NCBI RefSeq assembly: GCF_030160715.1
Contig: NZ_BSOW01000013.1
Coordinates: 1 to 64,000, forward strand
From: Bradyrhizobium iriomotense
GTDB taxonomy: Bacteria > Pseudomonadota > Alphaproteobacteria > Rhizobiales > Xanthobacteraceae
Direction of reading: 5' to 3'
Length of the DNA: 64,000 nucleotides
Position numbers and translations under genes: made by a program. The notes below the pieces were generated by a model that saw only the letters and a program-made list of their open reading frames with translations, made no database searches and was not told where the DNA came from. This document shows positions 44,294 to 53,215 of the stretch, in pieces; within the stretch, counting starts at the first letter, position 1, and each line of letters begins with the position of its first letter.

Positions 44294-45355
44294 TCACGTC
44301 GTCCTGAACTGAAGCACGCCGTCCTTCTGTTCGGCGGTCAGCCGCCCCTCGACCAGCATGTAGTTGACGTGGGCGATCAGCTCGCCCGCGGCGAAGCCCA
44401 TCTGGTGAGGATCGAGCACGTGCTTGTGGAACACGACAGGCACGAGCTGGGACGAGGTCTGCGGCACCTCGCGGCACGCGTCCGCGATCATCCGGCAGCG
44501 TTCTTCATGGTGATCGGCAAGCTGCTTGATGCGGGTCTTCAAGCCGTAGAACGGCACGCCGTGGCCGGGCAGCACCAGCACGTCATAGGGCAGCGTCGTC
44601 GTCAGGCTCGCCAGCGAGGCCAGATATTCGCCGAGCGAGTTCTGATCGGGCTCGACCGCCCAGACGCTGACGTTCGGCGAGATCTTGCTCAGCACCTGGT
44701 CGGCGGAGAGGAACAGCTTGTCGTCGGCGCAATACAGCATCACCTGGTCGAGCGCATGACCGCCGCCGGTGATTACCTTGAAGCGGCGTGTGCCGATCAC
44801 GACCTCGTCGCCATGCGAGATGCGCCGATAGGAGGCGGGGAGCACCGAGACGCGCTTCAGATATTCCTGGCCGCGGCCGAGCAGCTTGTCGGTCAGCGTC
44901 TCGTCCATGCCGTGGCGGCGGAAGAACAGCCGCTGCGCGTTGCGCCGCTCCTCGGTGCCGCGGTTCTGGTGATAGACCGATTGCAGATATTCGACCTGCG
45001 ACATCTCGAGCGGACAGTTGAACCGTTCGACGATCCAGCCCGCGAGCCCGACATGGTCGGGGTGCGAATGGGTGACGATCAGGCGCGTGATATGGACGCC
45101 CTTCAGCGGCCCATCGAACAGTTTCGTCCAGGCCTCGATCGTCTCCTCATTGCCGAAGCCGGAGTCGATCATCGCATAGCCGTCGCCGTCGGCGAGCAGG
45201 TAGATGTTCACATGGTTGAGGCGGAACGGCAGCTTGAGCCGCACCCACAACACGCCGGGCCGCACCTCCACGACCTCTTCGGGGCCGGGATGCTGTTCCC
45301 AGGGGTAGCGCAGGGCCTCGGCCGAGGGCTGCACGCTGTCGCTCTTCGAATGCAT
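44294..45355 (-). CDS. MBL-fold metallohydrolase
   Basis: A 353-aa metallo-beta-lactamase fold protein. The zinc motif HxHxDH is visible in IVTHSHPDHVGLAG, and later metal ligands appear in TGGGHALDQVMLY and VLVLPGHGVPFYG. The N-terminus has LNHVNIYLLADGDGYAMIDS, and the C-terminus has a winged-helix-like part (HVNYMLVEGRLTAEQ) found in the LACTB2/glyoxalase-like group. Substrate unknown. It is co-directional with hemA. Confidence 0.88.
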   Translation of the reverse strand: MHSKSDSVQPSAEALRYPWEQHPGPEEVVEVRPGVLWVRLKLPFRLNHVNIYLLADGDGYAMIDSGFGNEETIEAWTKLFDGPLKGVHITRLIVTHSHPDHVGLAGWIVERFNCPLEMSQVEYLQSVYHQNRGTEERRNAQRLFFRRHGMDETLTDKLLGRGQEYLKRVSVLPASYRRISHGDEVVIGTRRFKVITGGGHALDQVMLYCADDKLFLSADQVLSKISPNVSVWAVEPDQNSLGEYLASLASLTTTLPYDVLVLPGHGVPFYGLKTRIKQLADHHEERCRMIADACREVPQTSSQLVPVVFHKHVLDPHQMGFAAGELIAHVNYMLVEGRLTAEQKDGVLQFRTT

Positions 45356-45457
45356 GGACTATCGGTACCCGCACATCGGGCGGGACGCCAGCCGAAAAAC
45401 CACGTGGGGTGGCCGCCGCATACCGGTCATTCCGGAGCGCGAATGGCGAGCTATCAC

Positions 45458-45551
45458 CGTCATTCCGGGGCGCGCGATAGCGCGAGCCCGCCATCTGGAG
45501 GTTGTGGCGCGAGATTCCGGGTCTGGTCCTTCGGACCATCCCGGAATGACG
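45458..45551. repeat. Dispersed palindromic repeat (CGTCATTCCGGG family)
   Basis: CGTCATTCCGGGGCGCGCGA is mirrored by CCCGGAATGACG at the right end, with GGTCCTTCGGACC as an inner hairpin. A shortened half copy (GGTCATTCCGGAGCGCGAAT) lies just upstream near 45425. There is no reading frame. Confidence 0.8.
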
Positions 45552-45559
45552 GAGAATTC

Positions 45560-47701
45560 TTACGCCGCCCGAATATTGCTGAGGAAGGTGTCGATCTCCC
45601 CGCGGAGCACGTCGGCTTCGCGGCGCAGCGCATCGGAGGCGCTCAGCACTTCCGTCGCCGCAGCGCCTGCTTCGGCCGAGGCGGTGGAGACGCCGACGAT
45701 ATTGCTGGAGACCTCGCTGGTGCCCCCCGCGGCATGCTGGATGTTGCGGGCGATCTCGCGCGTTGCGGCACCCTGTTCCTCGACGGCGGCGGCGATTGCC
45801 GTGGTGACGTCGTTGATCTCGCCGATGATCTGGCCGATGCCCCTGATCGCGCCGACCGCAGAGGTCGTGACCTGCTGCATGCTGGCGATCTGGGTGCGGA
45901 TCTCCTCCGTGGCCTTCGCGGTCTGGCTGGCGAGGCTCTTCACTTCGGAGGCGACCACGGCGAAGCCGCGGCCGGCTTCGCCGGCGCGCGCCGCTTCGAT
46001 CGTGGCGTTGAGCGCGAGCAGATTGGTCTGCGAGGCGATGGTCTGGATGAGATCGACGACCACGCTGATGCGGCTCGCGCTGTCGGCGAGGCCCTGCACG
46101 GTCGCGTCGGTCGCTCCGGCCTCGTGGACCGCCTTCTTGGCGATCTCGGCCGAGGTGACCACCTGGCGACTGATCTCGGCAATCGACGACGACAATTGCT
46201 CGGTGCCGGCCGACACCGTCTGCACGTTGACCGAGGTCTCCTCGGCGGCCGACGCCACGGCGTTGACCAGCGCATTCGACTGGTCGGCCGTCGACGACAT
46301 GCTCTGCGCGGTCGTCTGCATCGAATTGGCCGATTGGGCGAGGCTGTCGAGGGCCGTGCGCATGGTGCCTTCGAACGATCCGATCTGCGCTTCCATGCGC
46401 GCGGCGCGCTCGGCCTTGGTGGCGCGGTCCTTGTCCTGCTCGCTGGAGAGTGCCCGGGCTTCGATCATGCTCTGGCGGAACACCTGAAGCGTATCGGTCA
46501 TGGCGCCGATCTCGTCATTGTGTTTGGTGCGGACGACCTCGGTATCGAGATCGCCGGCCGAGAGCAGCTGCATCGCGCGCTGCAAGCCGCCGATGCGCCG
46601 CAGGATGTTGCGTCCGACATAGAGCCAGACGAACAGCGCCGATCCGATCAGCGTCAATCCGCCCAGCCCAAGCATGCTGGTGGTGGCGAGCGAAATCTCC
46701 TGGCGGGCCTGGAAGGTCGACGCATTGGTCGCCTCGTGCACGCCATCGACGATCTGCTGCACGTTGATGCCCAAGCCGGCATTGAGCTTGCGTGTCTCGT
46801 CCAGAATGGTCTGGCCGTAGTCGATGGCGTCGAGCTCCTGCTGGCGGACTTTGAACACGCCGGTCTTGCCCTCACCGAACGCGAGCAGCTTCTGCATGGC
46901 CTCGCGCATCCCGGTGATTGAGGTGTTGTTGGGCAGATCCTCGAGGTTCGACTGCACGCGAGTGCGGAGTGTCTTGAATTCCTTTTCGATCGCCTCCAGC
47001 GTGCGGCTGGAGTTGGCCGAGAGCGCCGCCATCATGTCGGCGGCCATCAAATTGCCGTTGGCGGACACCGTAGAGATCTGCGCGACGGTGCGCGCTGCCT
47101 CGGTGGCGTCATCGGCCGAGACTTCGTTAGAGCCCAGGATTGCGTTCAGTCGCGTCTGCGCGTCCAGCATCGCCGGATTGGCGGCGTCGACAAAGGATTG
47201 CTGCGCCTTGCGCAGCGCCTCATATTGCTTCTCATGCAGAGCCGCCGTCTCGAGCCGCTCGCGCGCGGCGGAGACCAGACTCTTCATGGCCTCGTCGATG
47301 CTCACGGTCAGGCCGAGAGCACTTGCGGTCTGCTTGTCGGCGCCGAGCTCGATGATCTCGCCGAGCTTGCCCATGGCGAGCCGCTGAATCTCCTGAACGT
47401 TCTTGGTGCGCTCGTTCAGCGCCTCCTCGGTAGGCGAGGCCAGCAGGCCCGGGCCTTGCGCCGCAAGTGTTGCGCTTTGGGAGGCGAGCTGGAGACTGGC
47501 GGCAAGGCGCGGAATGTCGCGGCCGCTCAGGTCCATCATGGTAGTGCCGAGATGCTTGAACACGAAGCCGGCGCCGGCCGAGATCACCAGGCCCATGGCC
47601 GCGATCACCGCGAAGGCGGCGAACAGTCTGCCGCGCACGCCCCACTTCGGCAACGAGAAACGAGGCCTGAATCTGCCGAGGCCCACACGGATCGCCATCA
47701 C
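45560..47701 (-). CDS. Methyl-accepting chemotaxis protein
   Basis: A 713-aa chemoreceptor. Helix 1 is AAFAVIAAMGLVISAGAGFV, followed by a large helical periplasmic sensor domain (about 55-330), helix 2 (TSMLGLGGLTLIGSALFVWL) and a HAMP domain (about 365-420). The signalling domain carries the hallmark hairpin ARAGEAGRGFAVVASEVKSL. No CheB/CheR tether pentapeptide is seen at the C-terminus, which ends FLSNIRAA. Ligand unknown. No che genes are nearby. Confidence 0.93.
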   Translation of the reverse strand: MMAIRVGLGRFRPRFSLPKWGVRGRLFAAFAVIAAMGLVISAGAGFVFKHLGTTMMDLSGRDIPRLAASLQLASQSATLAAQGPGLLASPTEEALNERTKNVQEIQRLAMGKLGEIIELGADKQTASALGLTVSIDEAMKSLVSAARERLETAALHEKQYEALRKAQQSFVDAANPAMLDAQTRLNAILGSNEVSADDATEAARTVAQISTVSANGNLMAADMMAALSANSSRTLEAIEKEFKTLRTRVQSNLEDLPNNTSITGMREAMQKLLAFGEGKTGVFKVRQQELDAIDYGQTILDETRKLNAGLGINVQQIVDGVHEATNASTFQARQEISLATTSMLGLGGLTLIGSALFVWLYVGRNILRRIGGLQRAMQLLSAGDLDTEVVRTKHNDEIGAMTDTLQVFRQSMIEARALSSEQDKDRATKAERAARMEAQIGSFEGTMRTALDSLAQSANSMQTTAQSMSSTADQSNALVNAVASAAEETSVNVQTVSAGTEQLSSSIAEISRQVVTSAEIAKKAVHEAGATDATVQGLADSASRISVVVDLIQTIASQTNLLALNATIEAARAGEAGRGFAVVASEVKSLASQTAKATEEIRTQIASMQQVTTSAVGAIRGIGQIIGEINDVTTAIAAAVEEQGAATREIARNIQHAAGGTSEVSSNIVGVSTASAEAGAAATEVLSASDALRREADVLRGEIDTFLSNIRAA

Positions 47702-47794
47702 AATTCCCCCACGCCGTTACTTTGCGGCGGCAGTATCGGGGTAGCGAGTTAAAAAATCGCAAGCGCTGCAATTGCTTGCGCTCTTTCCACTCGG

Positions 47795-47826
47795 CAAAAA
47801 AGAGAGGCCGGCATGACTGCCGGCCC
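47795..47826 (-). terminator. Rho-independent terminator of the outer-membrane protein gene
   Basis: On the minus strand, GGCCGGCA pairs with TGCCGGCC and is followed by TCTCTTTTTT. It lies 28 bp past the stop codon. Confidence 0.8.
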
Positions 47827-47853
47827 CTCCGCAAGATCGATTGTGGTTAGCGA

Positions 47854-48585
47854 TCAGTAACGCGCGGCCACCGGGCCGGCCCAGTTGAAGCGGTAGTTGA
47901 CGCCCGCCTTCATGGTGTGATCGTCGGTGGTGAAGCTGCCGGCCGGCACCAGCGCGGCCGGAGCGGTGAAGGTGGCGCTGCCGAAATTGTAGTACTGGTA
48001 CTCGGCCTTGGCCGACCAGTTCGGGGCGAACATGTATTCGAGACCCGCGCCGACGGTGTAGCCATTGCGATGATCGCCCGAGATCGCGAATGCGACCGGC
48101 GCGCCGCCGAGCGTCACAGTCTCGTTGTTGTCCGAATAGGCGTAGCCGCCCTTCACGTAGAGCAGGCCCGGGCCCCAGGTGTAGCCGACGCGGCCGGTGA
48201 TCGAGCCGAGCCCGCGCTGGTCGTTGGTGTAGGCGTAGCCGCTCGGGAACACCGCGCCGACGCTGCCGGAGAGCCAGGAGTACTGGCCTTCGACGCCGAC
48301 CACGAAGTTCGGGTGGAACTGCCAGTCCGCGCCGACCTGGAGACCGCCGAGGAAGCGACCGTTGCCGCTGTTGCCGGTGGAGAGGCCGTTGAAATTGTTG
48401 TCGCTCGAGAACGCGCCGCCGAGATGCGCACCGAGATAGAAGCCGGTCCAGTTGTAGATCGGCGCGACATAAGCCGGTTGAGGCGCCTTGTTATAATAGG
48501 GGCGGGCGCCGAGATCGGCACCGACGGCGGGCGCGGCCGCGCTCACGGAGAGCAGTGCAACGGTCGCGAACAGAATCTTCTTCAT
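47854..48585 (-). CDS. Outer-membrane beta-barrel protein (Omp25/Omp31 type)
   Basis: A 243-aa protein from ATG 48585, behind GGAGTAAGAAG. The signal peptide MKKILFATVALLSVSAAAPA ends before VGADLGARPYY. The mature part begins APIYNWTGFYLGAHLGGAFS, the common start of rhizobial/Brucella Omp25/Omp31 porin-like proteins. Amphipathic strands follow, and the last strand is HTMKAGVNYRFNWAGPV. It probably lies in the outer membrane, and its pore or structural role is unknown. Confidence 0.9.
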   Translation of the reverse strand: MKKILFATVALLSVSAAAPAVGADLGARPYYNKAPQPAYVAPIYNWTGFYLGAHLGGAFSSDNNFNGLSTGNSGNGRFLGGLQVGADWQFHPNFVVGVEGQYSWLSGSVGAVFPSGYAYTNDQRGLGSITGRVGYTWGPGLLYVKGGYAYSDNNETVTLGGAPVAFAISGDHRNGYTVGAGLEYMFAPNWSAKAEYQYYNFGSATFTAPAALVPAGSFTTDDHTMKAGVNYRFNWAGPVAARY

Positions 48586-48810
48586 CGTCTTCTTACTCCA
48601 ACACTTCATTCCCGGCAGGCGCGCTTCGTCGCGCCGTCGTTGCTTTCGCAGATAGAGGGCTTTTGACTAAAATGCTGTCACATGCGTGGCACAGTCGTCG
48701 CCAACCCAACGTACTGGCCGGCAAATGCTTTTCGTGCTTAACGGCGGCTTAAGAAACGGTGAAGGAAGGCTTAACGCGGTGCCTTTGCGGACGACATCCG
48801 CCGCTCTTCG

Positions 48811-49131
48811 TCAAGCCAGGCGCCTGCGCACTTCCTCGCGCATCTGTTCGCGAAATTTTTCGCGCTGCGCGGGCCGATCCTTCTCGGCGATGGTGTGGCG
48901 ATCGAAGATGTCGAACTTGTCGAGGATCGGATAGTGCTCGCTCGCCATCGCGAGCACGCCGAGCACCTTGGCCGCCGACGCGGTCGGGCCGCGCACCTCC
49001 CATCGCCGGATCGTCACGGTCCCGCTCGCGGCCGGCAGGCCGCACAGCTTCGCCATGTCCGCGACCGTGAGCTCCCGGCCGATCGCCTCGGACAGGTCGG
49101 CGCGCAATTGCTTCAGTTCGGGGCCGGTCAT
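48811..49131 (-). CDS. Putative helix-turn-helix protein
   Basis: A 106-aa protein from ATG 49131 (MTGPELKQLRADLSEAIGRE). The region ELTVADMAKLCGLPAASGTV followed by TIRRWEVRGPTASAAKVLGV has the spacing of a Cro/XRE-like HTH with the conserved 'RRWE..GP' pattern. The C-terminus is charged (REKFREQMREEVRRRLA). The target is unknown. It is divergent from the gene at 49253 across 121 bp. Confidence 0.65.
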   Translation of the reverse strand: MTGPELKQLRADLSEAIGRELTVADMAKLCGLPAASGTVTIRRWEVRGPTASAAKVLGVLAMASEHYPILDKFDIFDRHTIAEKDRPAQREKFREQMREEVRRRLA

Positions 49132-49252
49132 GTCACTCCAATCCACGCAGTCGCTGGCTGAATGCACTAGCGCTGATTCGGGTCCATCCGAAGGCGGGCA
49201 TGATCGTGCTAGTCTTCCCCTTGCCGGTCGAGCGTCAGCGAGGGGAAATCGC

Positions 49253-49591
49253 ATGCCTATGTTCAAGCTGCCCCTGTCGGGGGATGTCGTGCAGTCCATC
49301 TATCCGTCGTTCTTCAGCCCGACCGGCAGCCAGTTCGGGCTCGTGAACATCACGGTCGGGCAATCCTCGGCGCCCGAGGTCGAGCGGGACGTGCTGTCGG
49401 ATGTAGGTAGCTATGGCAGGCAGATCGGCCAGATTGCGGACGCACTGCTCGTGGTCATCGAGCATCTGGAGGCCGACTCAGATGGGACGCTCAAGCGCGA
49501 CCAGGCGATCAAGGACTTCAAGACGATGCTGCATGCAGTGGCCAAGGTGAAGAAGGGCCATGGTCGCGAGGCGCGCCGTCCGCGCGACTGA
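49253..49591 (+). CDS. Hypothetical protein, about 112 aa
   Basis: It starts MPMFKLPLSGDVVQSIYPSF behind AGGGGAAA. It looks soluble, with FGLVNITVGQSSAPEVERDV, then a helix SYGRQIGQIADALLVVIEHL and a basic tail (KVKKGHGREARRPRD). I do not recognise a family. It ends one base before the convergent ABC ATPase gene and is divergent from the HTH gene. Confidence 0.55.
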   Translation: MPMFKLPLSGDVVQSIYPSFFSPTGSQFGLVNITVGQSSAPEVERDVLSDVGSYGRQIGQIADALLVVIEHLEADSDGTLKRDQAIKDFKTMLHAVAKVKKGHGREARRPRD

Positions 49592-51217
49592 TCACGCCGC
49601 CGGCGCGCGCTCTTTTCGCCCGGGCACGGCGGCGAGCAGCTCGCGGGTGTAGCTGTGGTCGGGTGATGCGAAGAGCTGTGCCGTCGGCTTCAGCTCGACG
49701 ATGGCGCCGCGCTGCATCACCGCGATGCGGTCGCAGATCTGGGCGGCGACACGCAGATCGTGGGTGATGAACAGCATTGAGAGGCCGAGGCGGGCCTTGA
49801 GATCCTCCAGCAGCCGCAAGACCTGCGCTTGCACGGAGACGTCGAGCGCGGAGACCGCCTCGTCGGCGACGATGATCTCGGGCTCGAGCGCGAGCGCCCG
49901 CGCGATGCCGACGCGCTGGCGCTGGCCGCCGGAGAACTCGTGCGGATAGCGGTCGAGCGCACCGGCGTCGAGACCGACCATCCCAAGGAGGTCGCGGGCG
50001 CGGTCGAACGCCACTTTCGGCGCGACGCCGGCGGCGATCGGGCCGTCGGCGATGATGTGGCCGATCTTGCGCCGCGGGTTGAGCGAGGCGAACGGGTCCT
50101 GGAAAATCATCTGGATGCGATGGCGCTCGGCGCGAAGCGCCTTGCCGGCAAGTGATGTCAGATCGGTCTCGCCGATCCGCACCGTGCCGCGATCCGGCTC
50201 GATCAGCCGCATCACGAGCCGCGCCACGGATGATTTGCCGGAGCCGGATTCACCGACGAGACCCAGCGTCTCGCCTTTGAGAATGCTGAAATTGACCTCG
50301 CGCGCCGCGTCCACCTTGCGGTCGTCGCGAAACCAGCCGCCCGAGGTGACATAGGTCTTGTCCAGCCCGATCACCTCGACGGCCTTGAGCTGATCATCGA
50401 GCGGCGCGCGCGTCGGCGGATCCATCGAGGGCACTGCTGCGAGCAGCGCCTTGGTGTAGTCATGCTGCGGCGAGGTGAAGACGGCCGCAGCCGGGCCTTC
50501 CTCCACCACCTTGCCATGGCGGAGCACCACGACCTGATCCGCAATATCCGCGACCACGCCGAAATCATGGGTGATGAACATCACCGCCATGTTGCGGTTG
50601 CGCTGGAGGTTGCGGATCAGCTTCAGGATCTGCGCCTGCGTGGTGACGTCGAGCGCGGTGGTCGGCTCGTCCGCGACCAGCACCGCAGGCTCGAGCGCCA
50701 GCGCCATCGCGATCATGGCGCGCTGGCGCTGGCCGCCGGAGAGCTGATGCGGATAGGCGCGCACGATGCGCTCGGGGTCGGGCAGGCCGACCTCGCGCGC
50801 CAGCGACAGCGCCTTGGCGCGGCGCTGCTTCGGCGTCAGCAGATCATGCGCCTCGAACATCTCCGCCATCTGGTCGCCGATGCGCATCAACGGATTGAGC
50901 GCGGTCATCGGCTCCTGGAAGATCATCGCCAGGCGTCGGCCGCGCAAATCGCGCCAGCCGTCGTCGTCGAGCTTCAGGAGGTCGCGACCTTCAAACTGAA
51001 TCTCACCGGATGCGACGTCGACTGTGTCGGGCAGCAATCCCATGAGCGCATGCGCACACATGGATTTGCCGGAGCCGGATTCTCCGACGACGCAGACGAT
51101 CTTGCCGGGCCTCAAATCCAGCGAGACGCCATCGACCGCGAAGGGCCGCTCGGCGCCCTTGGGCAGCGCGATCCGCAAATTCTTGATCGAGACGACGGGC
51201 GGGGCGGTCATCATCAT
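49592..51217 (-). CDS. ABC transporter ATP-binding protein with two fused ATPase domains (dipeptide/oligopeptide type)
   Basis: A 541-aa protein from ATG 51217; in-frame ATGs at 51214 and 51211 are possible. Two complete nucleotide-binding domains are present, each with Walker A GESGSGKS (near residues 41 and 318) and signature LSGGQRQR or FSGGQRQR. Walker B segments are VLVADEPTTALD and IIVADEAVSALD. The DppD-DppF-type fusion (YejF-like) drives peptide uptake. It overlaps the permease gene by four bases. The reading frame is open further upstream, but only within that permease. Confidence 0.93.
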   Translation of the reverse strand: MMMTAPPVVSIKNLRIALPKGAERPFAVDGVSLDLRPGKIVCVVGESGSGKSMCAHALMGLLPDTVDVASGEIQFEGRDLLKLDDDGWRDLRGRRLAMIFQEPMTALNPLMRIGDQMAEMFEAHDLLTPKQRRAKALSLAREVGLPDPERIVRAYPHQLSGGQRQRAMIAMALALEPAVLVADEPTTALDVTTQAQILKLIRNLQRNRNMAVMFITHDFGVVADIADQVVVLRHGKVVEEGPAAAVFTSPQHDYTKALLAAVPSMDPPTRAPLDDQLKAVEVIGLDKTYVTSGGWFRDDRKVDAAREVNFSILKGETLGLVGESGSGKSSVARLVMRLIEPDRGTVRIGETDLTSLAGKALRAERHRIQMIFQDPFASLNPRRKIGHIIADGPIAAGVAPKVAFDRARDLLGMVGLDAGALDRYPHEFSGGQRQRVGIARALALEPEIIVADEAVSALDVSVQAQVLRLLEDLKARLGLSMLFITHDLRVAAQICDRIAVMQRGAIVELKPTAQLFASPDHSYTRELLAAVPGRKERAPAA

Positions 51218-52053
51218 CGCCCCTCGCGCGAGAGCCGCGGGTTGAGCGCGTCGTTGAGGCCTTCGCCAATGAGATTGAGCCCGAGCACCGAGATCAGGAT
51301 CGCGATGCCGGGAAACACGGTGATCCACCAGGCCTGCCGGATCACGGTGCGGCCGGCGCCGACCATGTAGCCCCAGGAGATCAAATTGGGATCGCCGAGG
51401 CCCAGGAACGACAGCGAGGATTCCAGCAGGATCGCGGTTGCGACCATCAGCGAGGCCAGCACGATCACCGGCGACAGTGCGTTGGGCAGGATCTCGCGCC
51501 AGATGATCCAGCCATGCGACTGTCCGGTGACAATAGCGGCCTGGACATACTCGCGCGTGCGCAGCGACAGCACCTCGCCGCGCACCAGGCGCGCGACCGG
51601 CGGCCAGCTCACCACCGCGATCGAGGCCACGATCGAGTAGATCGACGGCTGGAGGATCGCGACCAGCACGATCGCGAGCGCAAAGCTCGGAATGGTCTGG
51701 AAGAATTCTGTGAAGCGCATCAGGGCATCGTCGACCTTGCCGCCGAAATAGCCGGCGATGGCGCCGATCGGCACACCGACGATCAGCGCGACCAGCGTCG
51801 AGACGAGGCCGACCAGCAGCGACACGCGCGCGCCGAAGATCAAGCCGGCGAAGACGTCGCGCCCGAGCGCGTCGGTCCCGAGCGGCACGGTCGAGAGCGT
51901 GAAGGGCGGCAGGAACGGCCGCTGCACCATGCGCCACGGCGAGTTCGGGAACAGCAGCGGGCCGAACACGGCAACCGCGATCGCGAGCAGCAGGATGATG
52001 AGGCCGATCAGCCCGCTCGGGTTGCGCAACATCGACGTCCAGAACTGCTTCAT
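51214..52053 (-). CDS. ABC transporter permease (DppC type)
   Basis: A 279-aa inner-membrane protein. An N-terminal helix (LIGLIILLLAIAVAVFGPLL) and about five more are present. The permease EAA-like loop is in TGQSHGWIIWREILPNALSP. It pairs with the DppB-like permease upstream, coupled by a four-base overlap on each side. It belongs to the peptide/nickel transporter class by sequence type; the solute is unknown. Confidence 0.93.
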   Translation of the reverse strand: MKQFWTSMLRNPSGLIGLIILLLAIAVAVFGPLLFPNSPWRMVQRPFLPPFTLSTVPLGTDALGRDVFAGLIFGARVSLLVGLVSTLVALIVGVPIGAIAGYFGGKVDDALMRFTEFFQTIPSFALAIVLVAILQPSIYSIVASIAVVSWPPVARLVRGEVLSLRTREYVQAAIVTGQSHGWIIWREILPNALSPVIVLASLMVATAILLESSLSFLGLGDPNLISWGYMVGAGRTVIRQAWWITVFPGIAILISVLGLNLIGEGLNDALNPRLSREGR

Positions 52054-53021
52054 GCGGCGAACTCGATGCGCGGATCGACCAGGCGATAGACGAGGTCGGT
52101 GATGAGATTGAAGATCAGCACCATGGCCGAGCAGATCACGAAAACGCCGAGCAGAAGGTTGTAGTCCCGCTGTAGCAGCGCGTCGTACATCAGGCGTCCG
52201 ATACCGGGCCAGGCGAACACGGTCTCGGTGATCACGGCGCCGCCGATCAGCGTGCCGGAGTGCACGCCTGCGAGCGTGACGACCGGGAGCAGCGCGTTGC
52301 GCAGCACGTGGCGGCGCTGGATCACTCCATCGGAGAGGCCCTTGGCGCGCGCGGTCTTGACGAAGTCGAGGCGCTTCACCTCCAGCATCGAGGCGCGCGT
52401 CATGCGGGTATAGGTCGCCATGAAGAACAGGCCGAGCGTCATCGCCGGCATGATCAGATGCGCGGCGACGTCGAGGACATGGGCAAAGCCCCGGTAGTTG
52501 CCGCCGACGGTCTCGTAGCCGAAGCTCGGCAGCCAGTCGACGGTGACCGAGAACAAGAGGATGCCCATCAGCGCCACCCAGAAGATCGGCGTGGCGTAGA
52601 AGATCAGCGCGAACACCGTGACTGATGTATCGAGCCAGGTTCCGGCGAAACGCGCGGCGAGGGTGCCAAAGAGGATGCCGAGCGCAAGCGAGATCGCGAA
52701 GGCCGTCAGCGTCAGCAGCAGCGTTGCCGGCAGCCGCTCCATGATCAGCTTCGCGACCGGCGCCTGCTGGCGGAAGGAGAAGCCGAGATCCAAGGTCGCG
52801 ACGCCCTTGACGTAGATCAGGAGCTGCTCGGGCAGCGGCTTGTCGAGACCGAACTTCTCGCGGAGCTGTTTGACGAAGACCTGGTCGCTAGCCCCGGCCT
52901 CGCCCGCCATCACGATGGCGGGATCGCCGGGCGCAAGCCGGATCAGGAAGAAATTGAGGACGACGATCGCAAGCAGCACGATCACGCCCTTCACGACACG
53001 CTGAGCGATGAAGGAGAGCAT
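52050..53021 (-). CDS. ABC transporter permease (DppB type)
   Basis: A 323-aa inner-membrane protein. It begins MLSFIAQRVVKGVIVLLAIV, the DppB start, with the EAA-like loop TARAKGLSDGVIQRRHVLRN and the C-terminal LLLGVFVICSAMVLIFNLIT. The first cytoplasmic/periplasmic segment is LIRLAPGDPAIVMAGEAG, as in the family. It lies 194 bp after the binding-protein gene, with a palindromic repeat in the gap. Confidence 0.94.
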   Translation of the reverse strand: MLSFIAQRVVKGVIVLLAIVVLNFFLIRLAPGDPAIVMAGEAGASDQVFVKQLREKFGLDKPLPEQLLIYVKGVATLDLGFSFRQQAPVAKLIMERLPATLLLTLTAFAISLALGILFGTLAARFAGTWLDTSVTVFALIFYATPIFWVALMGILLFSVTVDWLPSFGYETVGGNYRGFAHVLDVAAHLIMPAMTLGLFFMATYTRMTRASMLEVKRLDFVKTARAKGLSDGVIQRRHVLRNALLPVVTLAGVHSGTLIGGAVITETVFAWPGIGRLMYDALLQRDYNLLLGVFVICSAMVLIFNLITDLVYRLVDPRIEFAA

Positions 53022-53047
53022 TGTTGAGCGCTATCTTGATGACGGCC

Positions 53048-53208
53048 ACGGAGAAGGTGCGCTCCCTCGCCCCGCTTGCGGGGAGAGGGTTGGGGTGAGG
53101 GGGACTCTCCGCGAGGGCGGTAGTAGTTGGTCTCGCGGAGACTTCCCCTCACCCGCCGCGCTCTGCGAGCGCGTCGACCTCTCCCCGCAGGCGGGGAGAG
53201 GTGAAGGA
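53048..53208. repeat. Dispersed palindromic repeat inside the ABC transporter operon
   Basis: CCTCGCCCCGCTTGCGGGGA at the left is mirrored by TCCCCGCAGGCGGGGAGAGG at the right, with an inner GTGAGGGGGACTCTCCGCGA/TCGCGGAGACTTCCCCTCAC pair. It separates the binding-protein gene from the permeases on the same strand. Confidence 0.85.
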
Positions 53209-53215
53209 GCTGTTC

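Noticed and set aside
51218..51937. Upstream extension of the double-ATPase frame (781 codons in all)
   Set aside because: It lies inside the permease gene and is Arg-rich; the family N-terminus begins at the ATGs at 51211-51217.
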